Assembly: GCA_036927565.1 (NCBI GenBank)
Contig: JAYESD010000004.1
Location: 163,033,697-163,097,696, forward strand
DNA: 64,000 nt
DNA from: Tuctoria greenei
Lineage: Eukaryota; Streptophyta; Magnoliopsida; Poales; Poaceae
Direction of reading: 5' to 3'
Shown here: in pieces, positions 9,948 to 22,156 of the stretch
How positions within the stretch are numbered: the first letter of the stretch is position 1
How the letters are laid out: each line of letters opens with the position of its first letter
The notes under the pieces: model-generated
Seen by the model: the letters and a program-made list of their open reading frames with translations, nothing else
Told to the model about the DNA's origin: nothing
Databases searched by the model: none
Position numbers and translations under genes: made by a program

Positions 9948-10256
9948 GGTGCCATGCGAACACCACAAAAACCTAACCTGGGAGATTTCACATCAACGCC
10001 GTCAGGCTGTCAAAATTTTCATTTGCCCCTCGCCGTCGCCGCAGCCGTCCTCGCAGTCGTCACCGCCGCTGCCATCCTGTCCCTTGCCGCTAAGCGTCGT
10101 CGTCCTCCCCGTCTTCGCCCTCACAGTCGATCCTCGTTGCAGTCGCCATCCTTGTACGCCTCCCTCTTCCCTTCTCTCTAATTTTTAATTTTAAACATGG
10201 AAATAAATGAGAATAAAAACATATATATTTCTTATTTTTATAGTTTCACATAGAAG

Positions 10257-10665
10257 ATAGACCGTCGAGCGTGGATGTACAATATGCCAAGACCTGATCC
10301 TACGTACATTCAAAATGTTGCAAACTTTATTGAAACGTCCAAGAGACATGCAAAGACGCAAAAGATAGATAATATAATATGTCCATGTATTGACTGCGAA
10401 ATAAGATTGCTTGGATAAATACTATAGTAATCCAATCTCATTTGGTGAAAAGAGGTTTCAAAAAAAAACTACACAATATGGACAGAGCATGGTGAGTTAG
10501 ATACACATGAAGTTGATAAAGATGATGAGAGAGGTTCTGATGGCAATAATGCTCATATTGATTATGGTAGTGACAATCAGGATGATGATGACGACGATGA
10601 CGATGAGTTTGATTGTAAGGAGATGTTGCGTCACATCGAACCACATGTACTGATTTCTATGGGAG
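10257..10665 (+). pseudogene. CACTA (En/Spm) transposase N-terminus, truncated
   Basis: The first frame reads DRRAWMYNMPRPDPTYIQ and then ICPCIDC, the transposase-associated domain at the N-terminus of TNP2-type CACTA transposases, with its Cys-Pro-Cys zinc-like motif. A TAA stops it at 10416. The next block (VIQSHLVKRGF, then YTIWTEHGE) is split by a frameshift at an A-run near 10457. An Asp-rich linker and HIEPHVLIS follow before element A interrupts at 10666. A short AT-rich stretch ending in AG-type acceptors (10180-10256) may be a 5' UTR intron. Confidence 0.78.
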
Positions 10666-10795
10666 TGTAACACCCTCATTTTCATGCATCATGCCCTACA
10701 TACATTCATATACATGTTTAACATTAATCCACATAAAGAGGAATAAGCTTAAAATTGATTTGGAACAAAATCGCACTTAAAATTCTGGAAAGTGC

Positions 10796-11112
10796 GGACT
10801 AGTCTAGTTTTGGTGCGAACTAGTCCGATTTCTCTCTGACCTCGATCGGACTTGTCTGTTTTTGCTGTGGACCAGTCCGTTTTTGCCTCTGGACACTTTC
10901 GGACTTGTTCGGTCTTATGCGGACTAGTCCGGTGTTCCAAGAATCCTTGAAAATTTGCTAAGTCCCTGGACTTGTCCGTACTAGTCTGGTGTTCCAGCGG
11001 ACTTGTCCATTTTCCTATCTGACTAAAGTCGGACTTGTCCGATTTTTGGTCAGAGTTGTCCGATTTCTCTCTGACTAACTTCGGACTAGTCCAATCCTTT
11101 TCGAACTTGTTC
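10796..11112 (+). repeat. Palindromic box array, A 5' LTR U3 (13 boxes)
   Basis: Thirteen variants of GGACTAGTCC or GGACTTGTCC start at 10796, 10817, 10848, 10869, 10901, 10921, 10968, 10978, 10999, 11031, 11052, 11083 and 11103. The steps are 21, 31, 21, 32, 20, 47, 10, 21, 32, 21, 31 and 20. Most boxes are flanked CGG...CCGAT. The array ends ~170 bp upstream of the TATA box, as expected for an enhancer. Function is unknown. Confidence 0.9.
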
Positions 11113-11281
11113 GATATTTCGTGACTCTGAATTAATCCTTTGTTTTACGACTTGTTTCTTGGGTTTCATGTTAAGTGGGCCTAGGGACGTCGTGCCTAAC
11201 TCTTTTAGAGCCCATGTGGGACTCTAAACCGGCCTCTACTCCTCTTAAACTCGAAATCCATCTAACCCTAGCCTCCACCTC

Positions 11282-11289
11282 TATATAAA
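11282..11289 (+). promoter_or_regulatory. TATA box, element A 5' LTR
   Basis: TATATAAA follows a telo-box-like AACCCTAG by about 20 bp. The same arrangement occurs in the other family copies at 34918, 42532 and 63775. It marks the U3/R region and the likely start of element RNA. Confidence 0.7.
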
Positions 11290-11507
11290 CAACCCCACCC
11301 CTTGGCTTGCCATCTATTTGCCACTTTTCCACCACACCCAAACCCTAGTTCGTGGAGAGCCACCATCAAGGAGGTAGGAGGATATCCCAAGCAAGAAGAA
11401 GAGGAGGAAACGAAAGAGGATCAAGATCTCCATCAAGTTTCGTTCTTCATCACCAAATCATCTCCATGTTCATCATCTGCCCAAGATCGCCAAGATCCAA
11501 GTGTTGC

Positions 11508-14500
11508 TCTGGTGGGGACCGGAATCCCGACCTCCAAGGATCTCTTTGGGTGGTGCCGTGCGATGCGACACCCAACAATATACAAGAATAGAACGAGAAA
11601 AAATTTACAATACCAAGTCTTTATTTAAAAGAACAGTGGAAGTTTTTAAAATACTAGCGGAAGGGAAAAGAACTATACAACATAGCTATGCTCTCAGCAC
11701 TAGCTATGCAAAAGAAAAGTCATCCATGCCCTGGATACTTCGCACTAGGAACACACAATTCATGGCGGCGTGCAGGGTTCCCACTCGGCTGTAAACCCTG
11801 GAGAGGGTGCAGCCTCGTCATCAAACCCGCCATCAGTCGTATAATCTGCAAAAATTTGTTAACTGCAAACGTGAGCATAAGGCTCAGCAAGACTAACCCG
11901 TCTCACTAGACATATGCAAGGGTGAATACTAAGCATAGGTAAGGTAAAGCATAAAGGACTCGCCTAGAAGTGGATCCTTATATTCATATTATAATCAGCA
12001 CATGACATTCTTCAGACACGGCACAACATAGACTCCACAATCAAACAAGAAACGCTTTGCCGATGATATGACGTGCACAAAGCACATAATGCTATTACAG
12101 GTAAAGTATGGGGAAACTGTAAACTTTTAATTGTACTATCTCTAAGCCAATCAAGGTTGTCCAAGCAATTTGTAAACCAATATATCATATTCTCCTGCCT
12201 TCTTCAGTATTTACTATGTCACGGCGCAATGAACAAGTGGTACTCTATTACCGCGAGGGACGGTGATTGCAATCAGGACATACCCGGAACAACACGACAC
12301 ATACGCACTTTCGGAAATGCCAGCGAGTACTTTCAGCAGTACCTACATAACAATTCAGTACTAGTCGTGTATGGCCACCTTTCACTAAACACTCGAATGT
12401 CGAACCGGTCGATCCGTCACGAGTAGGAGGTCACTGCATGGGGCGTACTCTGACGTGCCCACCAGCTGATTTACGCCTTGCTACCCTCAACCCATACATA
12501 TAAAATGGAACGGAATGCCTCGACAAACCAGTATCAAGCTACGTCAGTTTACTGGAGCCCATTCCTCTAGAATGTCGCCGGTACAATTCAAGCTTGTCCA
12601 GCAGGACCGCACACGAAACGGTCCTCAATCGACACAAGCAGGACTACACACATGAGACCACGTCTCGCTGCATCCTACCCACTCATCGGTCTCAATTTCA
12701 TATTCATAAACCATTTTCTTATTTCGGAATCTCCCGTGTGACAGAATTCCTATCTCGCGAGTAGATTCCAACTACTCGACTTCTACCGAATTCCTATGAG
12801 CATAAGCATAGCAGTGTCTACTCAGCGGGCCGTAGACGTACCCAAGACTCCATAGGATTTGTGGTCCATGCAAGTGGATGTCAAACACCTTAAACGTAAT
12901 GCACAATCATCTGAAGACGCAAGGTGAAATAAAACTACAAAACACTGTAAGGAACTTAAATGCAAACCGGGGCTTGCCTGAATGCGAGTCTGAGCCTATG
13001 TTAGTTTATGGCAGCTGGACCTACAAAGCTTCCGGCTGCTCCTCGATTTCAGCTACTACACGATATGCATATACTAGGTATAAAGGATTTTGTGAATAAT
13101 TAATATGCTTAAGGTGGTGTGAGTATATTAGGATAAAATAAGATAATTATATTAATTGGCTTTGGTATTTTTATGGTGGATACTAGAAACTATAGAGAAG
13201 ACTCTTGCAAAGAACAGGAGATGATCAAGGAAGTTTGTTGTTCTTAAAAATTATGGTAAGCAATAATATTCTCTAAATTTTGGTTGAAATTTTTGAGACG
13301 TATCATGGCTACCAGGGGTTGTATCATCTAGAGGGGGTCTCACGGGTTCTAGGAAATTTTGTTTCACCATTTTTTAAGCTTCCTACATGGAGAAATTGAT
13401 TTTTCAAGTTTAAGGTAAATTTCTGGAAATTGATTTTCCATTTTTCTCAATTTATAACTACATAGAGATTTGGAATATTGATCAACCCAGTATTTTAAGT
13501 CCAAAGAGTTTGAAACTTTTACTGGAGATCAAGGGTATTAACAATAGTGTTCTGACCAAAATTGGAAATTTTCCAATTAACAGAACTGTGGAAATGAATT
13601 CTTTAAGCATTTTGCTTATCTGAATTATGAAGAAATTTCTATGGCTTTTTATACAAATCCAAGTGTACCACTGGATAGTATTCTTCATGCTGGTTCTAAA
13701 AAAAATTATTTGGGAAATTTTGGATAATTCTACTGGAAGTTATGGATTTTATAAGTTTGGATTGAATCTGGATTTATTTTCTATTGGAAAATTCAAATAA
13801 AGGGGTCGGTCCCACTTCATTTGAATCGGGCCAATCAGAACGGAGCCACACCAGGAGCTACGGGGTTAACCCGCGTTGCCACACCGGATCCTTGTCTACA
13901 ACTGATCCCACGCGAGAGGGTGTCGTTGACAGGTGGGACCCGCATCTTCGTCTACCTCTCGACGCGGCGGAGCTTCTCGCCAGAACCGCGGCGGTACTTC
14001 GCCGGACTTAGGTGCGCTGACCTCCTTTCGGCCTCGCCTTGACCGCTCAACCATAAAATTGACTGCGCAAGTCGATGGTGGTGTCCAATCATGTCAGCGA
14101 TGGCCGGAGACGGCGGCGCGACGGTGACAGCGGAGCTAGGGTTTCGGCCTTCGTCAGAAATGCTCGAAAATAGCTCAATAGGCTCAGGAAAAGGTCGGGA
14201 AGGTTCCTGGGAGCACCAGGAGTATGATTTGGGGGTCAAATTGGGGGGACATCGCCGGCAAAGCTAAGCTCGACGGCGAGGTATGGTTTTTCAACCGGCG
14301 GCCATGTAAACTCAAAATCCGACCTCGTCTCTCGATGTCTTCCTCTCAATTTTTGTGAGGTGATGCACCTGGAGATCTAGAAGATAATACCTTATTGGAT
14401 TGACAATTAATCGTACGTAGAAACAGAATTTAACCGGTAATCTATTGATATCGGTATGAACAGTTTTGGGGAAAACTTGAGATAAGGGAGCTAGGAAGCA

Positions 14501-15800
14501 CGACAGTGGCTGAAACATCACAAGAAGCATCTAGATACCTTTGTGCACCTTATTGCTTCAAAGAGGGAGATGGAAACGTGCTTGAAGTGGTCTGTCCTCG
14601 TGGAACAGAAAGTTCCCTAGCGACTTCAACCGCGAGCTCCGAGGAAACTTTGAAATACCGCACATATAAGCAGGGAATCAAACAAAGGACTGGATGGGAA
14701 GGAAGAGCAACTAGTTAAGCCACCTTTTGCTGTTGGAAGCACCATGATTCCTTGCGTCGTTGGACCAGCGTGTCAGGAACGGTGGCAGCGATGCGGTGCA
14801 GTGGCGGAAGAAGAAAAACAGAGGCGTGTGTGTGCGTGTGTGTCCACTTCGACTGGGGGAGGGTTTATATAGCTCAGGGAGGAGTAGGAGGCACGCCATG
14901 AAGCAGGCATACGAGCAGCTCCGTGGTGCCTTGCATGCGGCGCGGTATCGAGCAGAGGAGCGCCGGAAAAACAGCACGCAGAGCAGCCCGAGTTTGTCCC
15001 ACTGACTGGTGGGTCCCATGACCCTTATCCCTGCCCCTTCTCTGCAAACTTCAATTCCCTTAACAAACTTGGTCCAAAAATTCTAGATTTTTGTGGAGAG
15101 GCTCAAATAAATATCTGGAATTTGATTCTGCAATTGGATTTCGACTTGGAGCAAGTTCCAATTAAATTTCAAATTTGAATTTGAATTTGGATGGAATTTA
15201 ATGGGGTCACTGATTTAAATAGCAAATGAGTTCCAAAAATTTTGAAACTATGAGAATAAATCAAGCAAGTAATGGTGACCATGACGGTGTGTTCAAATCT
15301 TGATGTTCAAATAAGCTGAACAGCATTCAAAATTTGAATTCCTAAAAGGGTCAGAATTTGCTAAGCATCTCAAATAAAATAGCAAATGGAGTTCATAATT
15401 TATGAAACTTTGCAGGAAGTCTATTCGGAATATTAGTAAACCATAGAAAAATTTATGGCCTCTGAATTGAATAATTTTGACAGGGCCAAATATACAGTAG
15501 TATATTCAATTTGCAATTAATTTGAATATATATTGTGTACTGCATATTAATTTGGCCGAGGATCCTCCATTAAAATAATTCCAAACTTTGAAGAGAGGTC
15601 AAAAGAATTTATCTAATATTATTGGTGAAGTCCATTACCCATGTTAATAAAATTTAAGCATGAGTGGAATAAAAGATTTGATGAGATCAAGTTCGTGTCT
15701 CCCACCATAAGTTCATGTGCATAACCATGATGGATCTCCACTATGGTTGATAATAAACTTGTAGCTGAACTTTATATGAAGGAAAAAGTGGGATTTTACA
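11508..15800 (-). repeat. Element B 3' LTR
   Basis: These 4293 bp pair with 52091-56373. The LTR is non-coding: the frames seen here (for example 14711-15019 on minus) recur only because the LTR is duplicated. A minus-strand TATA (TTTATATA on plus) lies at 14864-14871. The purine tract AAGGGGGGAGGAA, read on minus, follows immediately at 15801-15813. Confidence 0.92.
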
Positions 15801-15862
15801 TTCCTCCCCCCTTAAAAGAATCTCGTCCCGAGATTACAAAAGGAAGGATAAAAGGAAAATAT

Positions 15863-16336
15863 CTAACGAACATATGACGTTAACAAGTCCGGATAGTTGG
15901 TTCTAAGATATTCCTCGCTTTCCCACGTTGCTTCATCAGCGGTATGGTTTCCCCACAAGACCTTGTAGAAATGTAAAGTGCGGTTTCTTGTGGTTCGAGT
16001 CTTCTTATCGACTATCTGGGTTGGATGCTCGGAGTAAGTGAGATCTGGTTGGAGAGCTTCCAAATCCTCCATACGGACTTATGCTGGGGCCTTGAGATAT
16101 TTTCTCAATTGTGAAATGTGAAACACACTGTGCACCCCGGACGGCGATGTTGGCAGCTCTAGCCGATAGGCTACAGGTCCGCATTGCTCACTTATTATGA
16201 ATGGTCTAATGAAACGTGGAGCTAGCTTCCCTTTTACTCCGAAGCGATAAATCCCTTTCATTGGGGATACACGAAGGTAAATGTGATCCCCGATATCAAA
16301 GTGAAGCGGTCGATGTCGTTTGTCCGCATAGCTTTT
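15863..16336 (-). pseudogene. Element B integrase C-terminus and chromodomain
   Basis: The 16261-16079 frame carries the integrase C-terminal GKLAPRFIRPF and VFHISQLRKYL. The 16072-15863 frame carries VLWGNHTADEATWESEEYL, a chromodomain like those of plant chromoviruses, which steer integration toward particular chromatin. A stop at about 16076-16078 separates the two. The stop also cuts the chromodomain from the upstream integrase core. Confidence 0.82.
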
Positions 16337-18110
16337 CTAGCGAGACTGAACAGCCTTGAGGTTGGCTTGAATAACTCGTACTCGATCTTCGGCTTCCTTT
16401 ACCAAGTCTATACCATATGTTACTCGTTCATCGGATTCACACCAGTTCAAAGGTGTGTGACACTTCCGGCCATAGAGAGCTTCATATGGTGCCATTTGGA
16501 TGCTAGTTTGATAACCATTGTTGTATGAAAACTCCGCCAATGGTAAATGATCATCCCAATTCTTACCATGGTGGATGGCACAGGCGCGGAGCATATCCTC
16601 TAGCACTTGGTTTACTCGTTCCGTTTGACCATCAGTCTGTGTATGGTAAGCTGAGCTTCGAATCAATTTGGTACCCAGAGATGCGTGGAGCTGCTCCAAA
16701 AATCGAGCAACAAACAAGGTTCCATGATCTGATATGATAGTGCGGGGTACTCCGTGTAAGCATAAGATCCTGGCAATATACAGCTTTGCATATTGCCGTG
16801 CCACATACTTCACATTAACTGGAATAAAGTGGGCCGACTTGGTGAGTCGGTCGACTATCACCCAAATCGAGTCATGTTTGCGAAAAGAGAGAGGTAATCC
16901 AACAATGAAATCCATGCTGATGTCCTCCCATTTCCAGGCGGGTATGCTTAACGGTTGTAGTTGTCTGGCTGCTTTCAGATGGTCGGCTTTCACTCGTCGA
17001 CACGTATCACATCTGGATACATACTTCGCTATTTCCCTCTTCATCGGAGTACACCAAAATTTCTTATTAAAGTCTTGGTACAATTTGTTACTCCCCGGAT
17101 GAATAGAATATTTGGACAAATGAGCCTCGTCCAAAATTTTCTTCCGAAGTTCCAAATTGTGGGGTACCACGATGCGGTCTTTGAACCAGATGGTATCATC
17201 ATCGTCACCTCGGAAACACTTCTTTTCCCCCTTTTTCATGCGTTGGTGAATATGCGATATGCCCTTGTCCTCCTTCTGAGCCTCCACAATCTCCTCCCTT
17301 ATGGTAGGAATGAGGGCTAGGTTGTAGAGCGCCCCATACGGAACCAAGTAGAGACTCAGTTCTTCTTCCTCTATCAAGGTGATAGAAAGGTTATTGATAT
17401 GGGACTTGCGACTTAGCGCATCTGCGACTACATTTGCCTTTCCGGGATGATAGTGGATTTCAATCTCATAGTCTTTGATTAACTCCAACCGTCTTCGTTG
17501 TCGCGTATTCAATTCTTTCTGGGTGAAGATGTACTTCAAGCTTTTGTGATCGGTGTAGAGATATACTCGGTTGCCCCATAGATAGTGTCTCCACATATTT
17601 AATGCTAGTACCACGGCAACGAGCTCAGGATCATGAGTTGGATAATGTTGCTCATGGTTTCGAAGCTGCCATGATCCATAAGTGATCACCCTTTTGTCTT
17701 GCATTAATATGCAGCCCAAACCAATTCCAGATGCATCACAATAAACATCAAAGGATCTTATGGTGTCTGGTTGGGCTAATACTGGCGCTGTTGTGAGGTG
17801 TTTTACTAATGCTTGAAAACCCTCGTCACATTCCTTTGTCCAGGTATATTTCTTTTCTTTCTTCAGAAGTTCCGTCATTGGTTTAGCTATCTTGGAAAAG
17901 CTTGGGATGAACCTTCGGTAATATCCTGCTAAACCCAGGAAACTTCGAACTTCATTCCACAGACTTAGGAGACTCCCATTTGAGTACTTGCTTAATCTTG
18001 CTTGGATCAACTGCAATCCCTTCGGCAGAGATGATGTGCCCTAGAAATGGCACTTGGTTGATCCAGAATTCACATTTGCTGAACTTAGCGTACAACTTGT
18101 GGTCCCGCAA
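16337..18110 (-). pseudogene. Element B RT thumb, RNase H and integrase core
   Basis: A 559-codon open frame runs from 18016 to 16337. RNase H acidic residues are at about D94 (CDASG), E131 (DPELVAV), D156 (TDHKSL) and D199 (ADALS). The integrase HHCC finger is H299/H306/C336/C339, and the DDE triad is D369, D430 and E466 (TDGQTERVN). The second Asp motif reads SDHG, where SDRG or SDNG is usual. This is one of the best preserved frames in the window. It is separated from RT by a frame change between 18016 and 18111. Confidence 0.88.
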
Positions 18111-18902
18111 TCATTGAAGCACGATGTGCAAATGTTGTGCATGTTCTTCTTCGGATTTTGAGTATACAAGGATGTCGTCGATGAAGACCACAACAAACTT
18201 GTCCAAATATGGCATGAATACCGAATTCATGAGATACATGAAATGGGCAGGTGTGTTGGTTAATCCGAAGGCCATGACAAGGTACTCATATAATCCATAC
18301 CCCGTCGAGAATGTTGTCTTAGGTATATCATCTGGTCGAATACTGATCTGATGATAACCAGAGCGAAGATCCATCTTCGAAAATACCTGAGCACCTACCA
18401 ACTGATCGAACAGAATATCGATACGGGGTAGTGGATACTTGTTCTTGATCGTGACAGCATTGAGTGGACGATAGTCCACACATAGTCTCAATGTTTTATC
18501 CTTATTTTCCACGAACAATGCAGAACAGGCCCAAGGTGATGAACTTGGATGAATGAAACCCTTGTCCAAAAGTTCCTTCAGCTCCTCTTTCAGTTCTGCA
18601 AGTTCTTTAGGTGCCATCTTATATGGTTTTCTTGAGATTGTCACTGTTCCCGGTACAAGTTCAATCTTAAACTCGACATCTCTTTCTGGTGGCATACCAG
18701 GAAGATATTCGGGAAAAATTTCCGGATACTCACATACTACTGGAATATCTTCGAGTTTACAGGCTTCGGTGTTATCAGCAGTTGGAGGCACGTGGATATT
18801 ACTCTCAAGAGCAAGAGTCTGGGGAGAGTGGAGCGAAGAATTTAGATATATCCTCCAAGGAATGATGTCAATAATAGCACTGTTGTATTGCAACCATGCC
18901 AT
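18111..18902 (-). pseudogene. Element B reverse transcriptase
   Basis: This 263-codon frame shows GFIHPSSSPWACSALFV, LRLCVDYRPLN, FSKMDLRSGYHQI and the catalytic FIDDILVYSK block at about residues 240-249. It copies element RNA into DNA. The frame ends at TGA 18111-18113, just after the palm domain, and the thumb continues in the next frame. It overlaps the upstream gag-protease frame by ~60 bp, which marks a frameshift near 18870. Confidence 0.88.
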
Positions 18903-19528
18903 CCTAAGATAACATCTAACTTCTGATGCTCTAGTATAATGAGAGAGATAGGGTATATGTTCCCACCCAGATTAAGAGGTACCCTATGGACCATCTTATC
19001 GGCAACTACTTTTCCTCCCGAAGAACAAATCATATATGGGGAATTTGTGGAACAAATAGGCAGCTGGTATTGACTGACATAAGAATTGCTAATAAAATTG
19101 TGGGAGGCACCGGAGTCAAAAAGGATGATTACAGGATGACCAATGAGAGAGAACGTACCCGTGAGTATGGGTGCGCCTTCCAGAACGTCCTCGATGGCGA
19201 GGTGGTGGATGTTGCCAGTTCTGGTGGTTGGCTTCTTGAGTTGGTTGCGAGGTTGGTTTGCCCCCTGGTACGATGATTGTCCTCCACTCTGCAGGCAGTC
19301 CTTGGAGAAGTGTCCCATATGTCCACACGTATAACATGTGTACGGGGTCTGACCGGCACGAAATGAAGGATGAAATCCCGGTGCACGCGATGGAGGTAGA
19401 GGTGCACGCGGAATCATCCCTTGTTGCTGTTGTGGGCGGAAGTCGGCGTTGTTGAATGGGCGACCACGAAACATCGATGGTCGCAATGGCGGCTGCCACC
19501 TCAGGTCGGATGGTGATCGATACACCAT
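18842..19528 (-). pseudogene. Element B Gag zinc knuckle and aspartic protease
   Basis: A 228-codon frame has a basic/proline-rich N-terminus. A complete CCHC knuckle follows, with C65, C68, H73 and C78. The protease active site LFDSGASHNF is at about residues 136-145. The knuckle binds element RNA and the protease processes Gag-Pol. The frame is lost near the protease-RT junction. Confidence 0.85.
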
Positions 19529-20437
19529 GAGGTATTTTTGAGGAGTACCTCCTCCGCTGCCCTACGGAGCACTCCTTTTCTTCTTGTCGGAGAACAGCTC
19601 TCTAGTAGCGTCTTCCTGTACGATTGCGGCATTGACCATGTTGTTGAAGCTGCCGCAGTTGAACTAGGCAAGCTTGTCCTTCATCTTGGGGTTCAAACCC
19701 CGATAAAAGCATTCCCGCTTCCGATCTTCAGTATTCACTTGGTCCTGAGCATATTGAGCCAAGTGGCTGAATATCTTGGAGTACTCGTAAGCACTCCTTC
19801 ATCCTTGTTTCAGCTCCAAGAACTCTTGAAGCTTCCTCCTCATAACACCGGGAGGAATAAGATAGGCGCGGAACGCCTTCCAGAATTCCTCCCAGCTCGA
19901 GGCATAGCCGACTGGTCGTGTGGCAAGGTAATTCGCCCATCGCGCACCAGCGGACCCTTGTAGTTGTTGAGCTGCGAACAGGGTCTTCTGATGTTCGGTT
20001 ACTCGTAGCAAAGCGAACTTCCCTTCAATGGAGTGGATCCAGTTGTCCGCCTCCAACGGTTCATCGGCCTCCATGAAGACCGACAGGTGCGTTGACATAA
20101 AGTCCGAGTATGAACTTGGAGAAAGTTGTTGTGGACCCGCATCTGGTCACCCTCCTTGACGGGACGAATGCTGGACCAAAGTTCATAGTAACTTTGTTTG
20201 CTCGTCGTGCGAGCCAAGCACTGCGGCGAGAACCTCCGCTAGACCCCTTGGAAGTTTCGGAGGTGGTGGTGGAGGAACTCGTTGCTGCAGTGTAGCAGCT
20301 GTCTCCTGGGTGGGAGATTCGTCCTCACGACCATGACTGGATCCTCCCATTTCAGGCGTCGATCGCATACGCACCATTTTGCATCCAAATGACTTAAAAT
20401 CATCACATGTTATCTTCTCCTTTATCCATTTTATCAT
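19529..20437 (-). pseudogene. Element B Gag capsid region, frameshifted
   Basis: The N-terminal frame (20437-20183) holds a poly-proline stretch and LPRGLAEVLAAV. The capsid frame (20098-19799) holds HQKTLFAAQQLQGSAGARW and RRKLQEFLELKQG, the classic retrotransposon gag domain. It is followed, in broken frames, by NLAQYAPD-type sequence up to the knuckle. It forms the particle shell. At least three frame changes make it non-functional. Confidence 0.8.
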
Positions 20438-20757
20438 TCAGTAGCACGACTTATTGACAAGGAAATAAGTGCATAACATTCACATATATTGCTAAAGCAA
20501 AAACTTTATACAAGATATATTATCTCATGACCAAGTTTATAGTAGTGTACTCCAAAATGATGGACTCCCCCTACGGAAGTGCATCTCTACCACACTTGGT
20601 CCCCATGAGATGTCATACACATCTTGTCATCTTAGACATAACCAATGCTATTCTTAATATGATACAAAATGGCCACAAAATGAACACGAGCAACTATGAA
20701 ACTATAAGTTGCACCGTGATGGCAGAAGTGTTGCCACATCCCACTCCAATACGTCCT
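20438..20757 (-). other. Element B leader between ORF0 and gag
   Basis: This is AT-rich, non-coding sequence on the gag side of the D insertion. ACTCG at 20758-20762 is the left TSD of D. In the pre-insertion order, the base after the TSD completed a TAG stop for ORF0. Confidence 0.7.
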
Positions 20758-20762
20758 ACTCG

Positions 20763-21293
20763 TGAAAGTGCATCTAGGAAACCCTTGTGGGTTTTGGATG
20801 ATTCATGACAAGCAAATGAGATCCTAACCTATTTGTTGAGATGAGCACAGGTTTTGATAGCAAAACAAGCAAAATGCCAAAAAGAAGGGAGAATGAGGAG
20901 CAAAGTGGAAATGAGCTCAAGGAAGAAGAATATCCATCGGACTAGTTCAATATCTCTCTAACTAGAATCGGACTAGTCCTCCCTAGTGCGGACTAGTCCT
21001 CTAAACACTTTACAATTCACACAAAATCGGACAAGTCCGATCACCACCGGACTTGTACGATATTCATTATGTTCTAAATCGAACAAGTCCAATATTAGAA
21101 CGGACTAGTCCAAAAAACCCTCTAACCTAAATTGGACAAGTCCTCCAAGTGAGGACTTATCAACCAATTCACTTAGGGTTTCACATGTCCGGACAAGTGC
21201 GATAACTATCGGACTAGTCCAAAGATTTCCAGAAGCGAAATCGGACAAGTCCGCTCCTAGCCGGACTAGTCCGATATTTCTAGACACTTAGGG
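20763..21293 (+). repeat. Element D 5' LTR, left part
   Basis: The LTR starts TGAAAGTGCATCTAGG. Compared with the 3' LTR it lacks ~145 bp after AAGAAGAAT, including about three palindromic boxes. It is interrupted by F after TAGGG (21289-21293). Confidence 0.9.
20939..21272 (+). repeat. Palindromic box array, D 5' LTR
   Basis: About 14 GGACTAGTCC, GGACAAGTCC or GGACTTGTCC-type boxes lie between 20939 and 21272, with another beyond F at 27844. Their order matches the 3' LTR array, with several boxes lost or mutated. It is the same motif and spacing rule as the gypsy A/C LTRs. Confidence 0.88.
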
Positions 21294-22156
21294 TGATGAG
21301 GACATCACAACAGCGGAGATGCACATTGAACTGCAAGGACTAATCACAAGAGCACGGGCACGGTTATTAAATCAGCAGGTGAATTCGTTCTTAACTTCTT
21401 TTGCATGTGAGTTTGAGAATAGATTGCTATGTGATGATTTAATTGTTATTAGGAATAATGGAGAAGATCAACAAGTGAAGGAAGGAGGCCTTGGGAGCGT
21501 GGAGGACCACATGGGACGTCCACAAGTTGATGGAAACAGTTTACAACTCGGACCCGAGTTCAACTCAGAGTCCAGGAGCAGTCCACCTTAAAACAGATGC
21601 CCAGGAGGCATACAGACTCCGTTTTCAACGTTCTACATATGCACGGAAAGAGGAGAAGATAAAATTTCCAATGGTTCTGGTCCAACCTCAAAATTCTTTC
21701 GGAGTCATTGGGAATCGTCGAAACAAGTCGAGTCCAGATTTTTGTCCGGTGCTGCACCACCGAAACGGGCCTTTGGGCCTTGTATCCCGTAAGAGTCCAT
21801 TAGGGACGCGTCTAATCGTCTTTTGGTCGAACCCTAGCCTATAAATACTGCAGCCGCCGATCATATTCGGTGGTTTTGCTTAGATCAATAAAATCGCCAT
21901 TCTACGGTTTGTGAGACCCCAACTTCGCGATTTCTGATCGTGTCTTCTACGTTCTTGCTCGTGTTCTCAGTTGCACTTGTAGGGATTAGCCTTCTTGGAG
22001 AGGTCAAGCGTGGGCAGCACGGTTGATAACCAACGGAGCCGTGATGTAGTGATTGCAGGGGTACTCGAACCGCTCGAGTGCCGCGGATCATCAACGTCGA
22101 GTTCTCCACCCCAATCGACATACCTTTCGGAAGATCGGGCCTAAACTTACTCACCA
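21294..22156 (+). repeat. Element F 5' LTR
   Basis: 863 bp, TG...CA ends (final CTCACCA). A TATA box lies at 21840-21847 just after an ACCCTAG telo-box-like motif. AATAAAATCG at about 21888 may serve as a polyadenylation signal. No initiator-Met primer binding site is visible immediately downstream, so the leader may have been altered. Confidence 0.9.
21840..21847 (+). promoter_or_regulatory. TATA box, element F LTR
   Basis: TATAAATA follows CCTAGCC directly. The copy in the 3' LTR is at 27501-27508. Confidence 0.65.

Larger units (their letters stand above)
9524..10178. repeat. Long imperfect palindrome, CACTA-associated
   Basis: The left arm (9524 to ~9868) is the reverse complement of the right arm (~9869-10178). 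Matching blocks, in order, are GAGGGAGGCGTAC (outer), GCAAATGAAAATTTT, GCCTGACGGC, GGTTAGGTTTTTG, TTATATAA and TTTTCACAGGCGG (inner). The right arm leads straight into a CACTA transposase start and looks like its promoter and 5' UTR. The left arm is a mirror copy pointing the other way. The arrangement resembles two element ends joined head to head. A transcript across it would fold into a long hairpin. Confidence 0.8.
10666..11507 (+). repeat. Element A 5' LTR, left part
   Basis: These 842 bp contain the U3 box array (10796-11112), a TATA box and the start of R. The match to C's LTR runs to CCAAGTGTTGC, where B interrupts. GTTGC (11503-11507) is repeated at 56374-56378 as B's TSD. The frame at 11302-11628 shares its reading with the other LTR copies but has no supporting signature. 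Confidence 0.92.

Noticed and set aside
14711..15019. A minus-strand frame repeated at 55290-55592
   Set aside because: It overlaps the B promoter and is repeated only as part of the LTR. There is no protein family signature.
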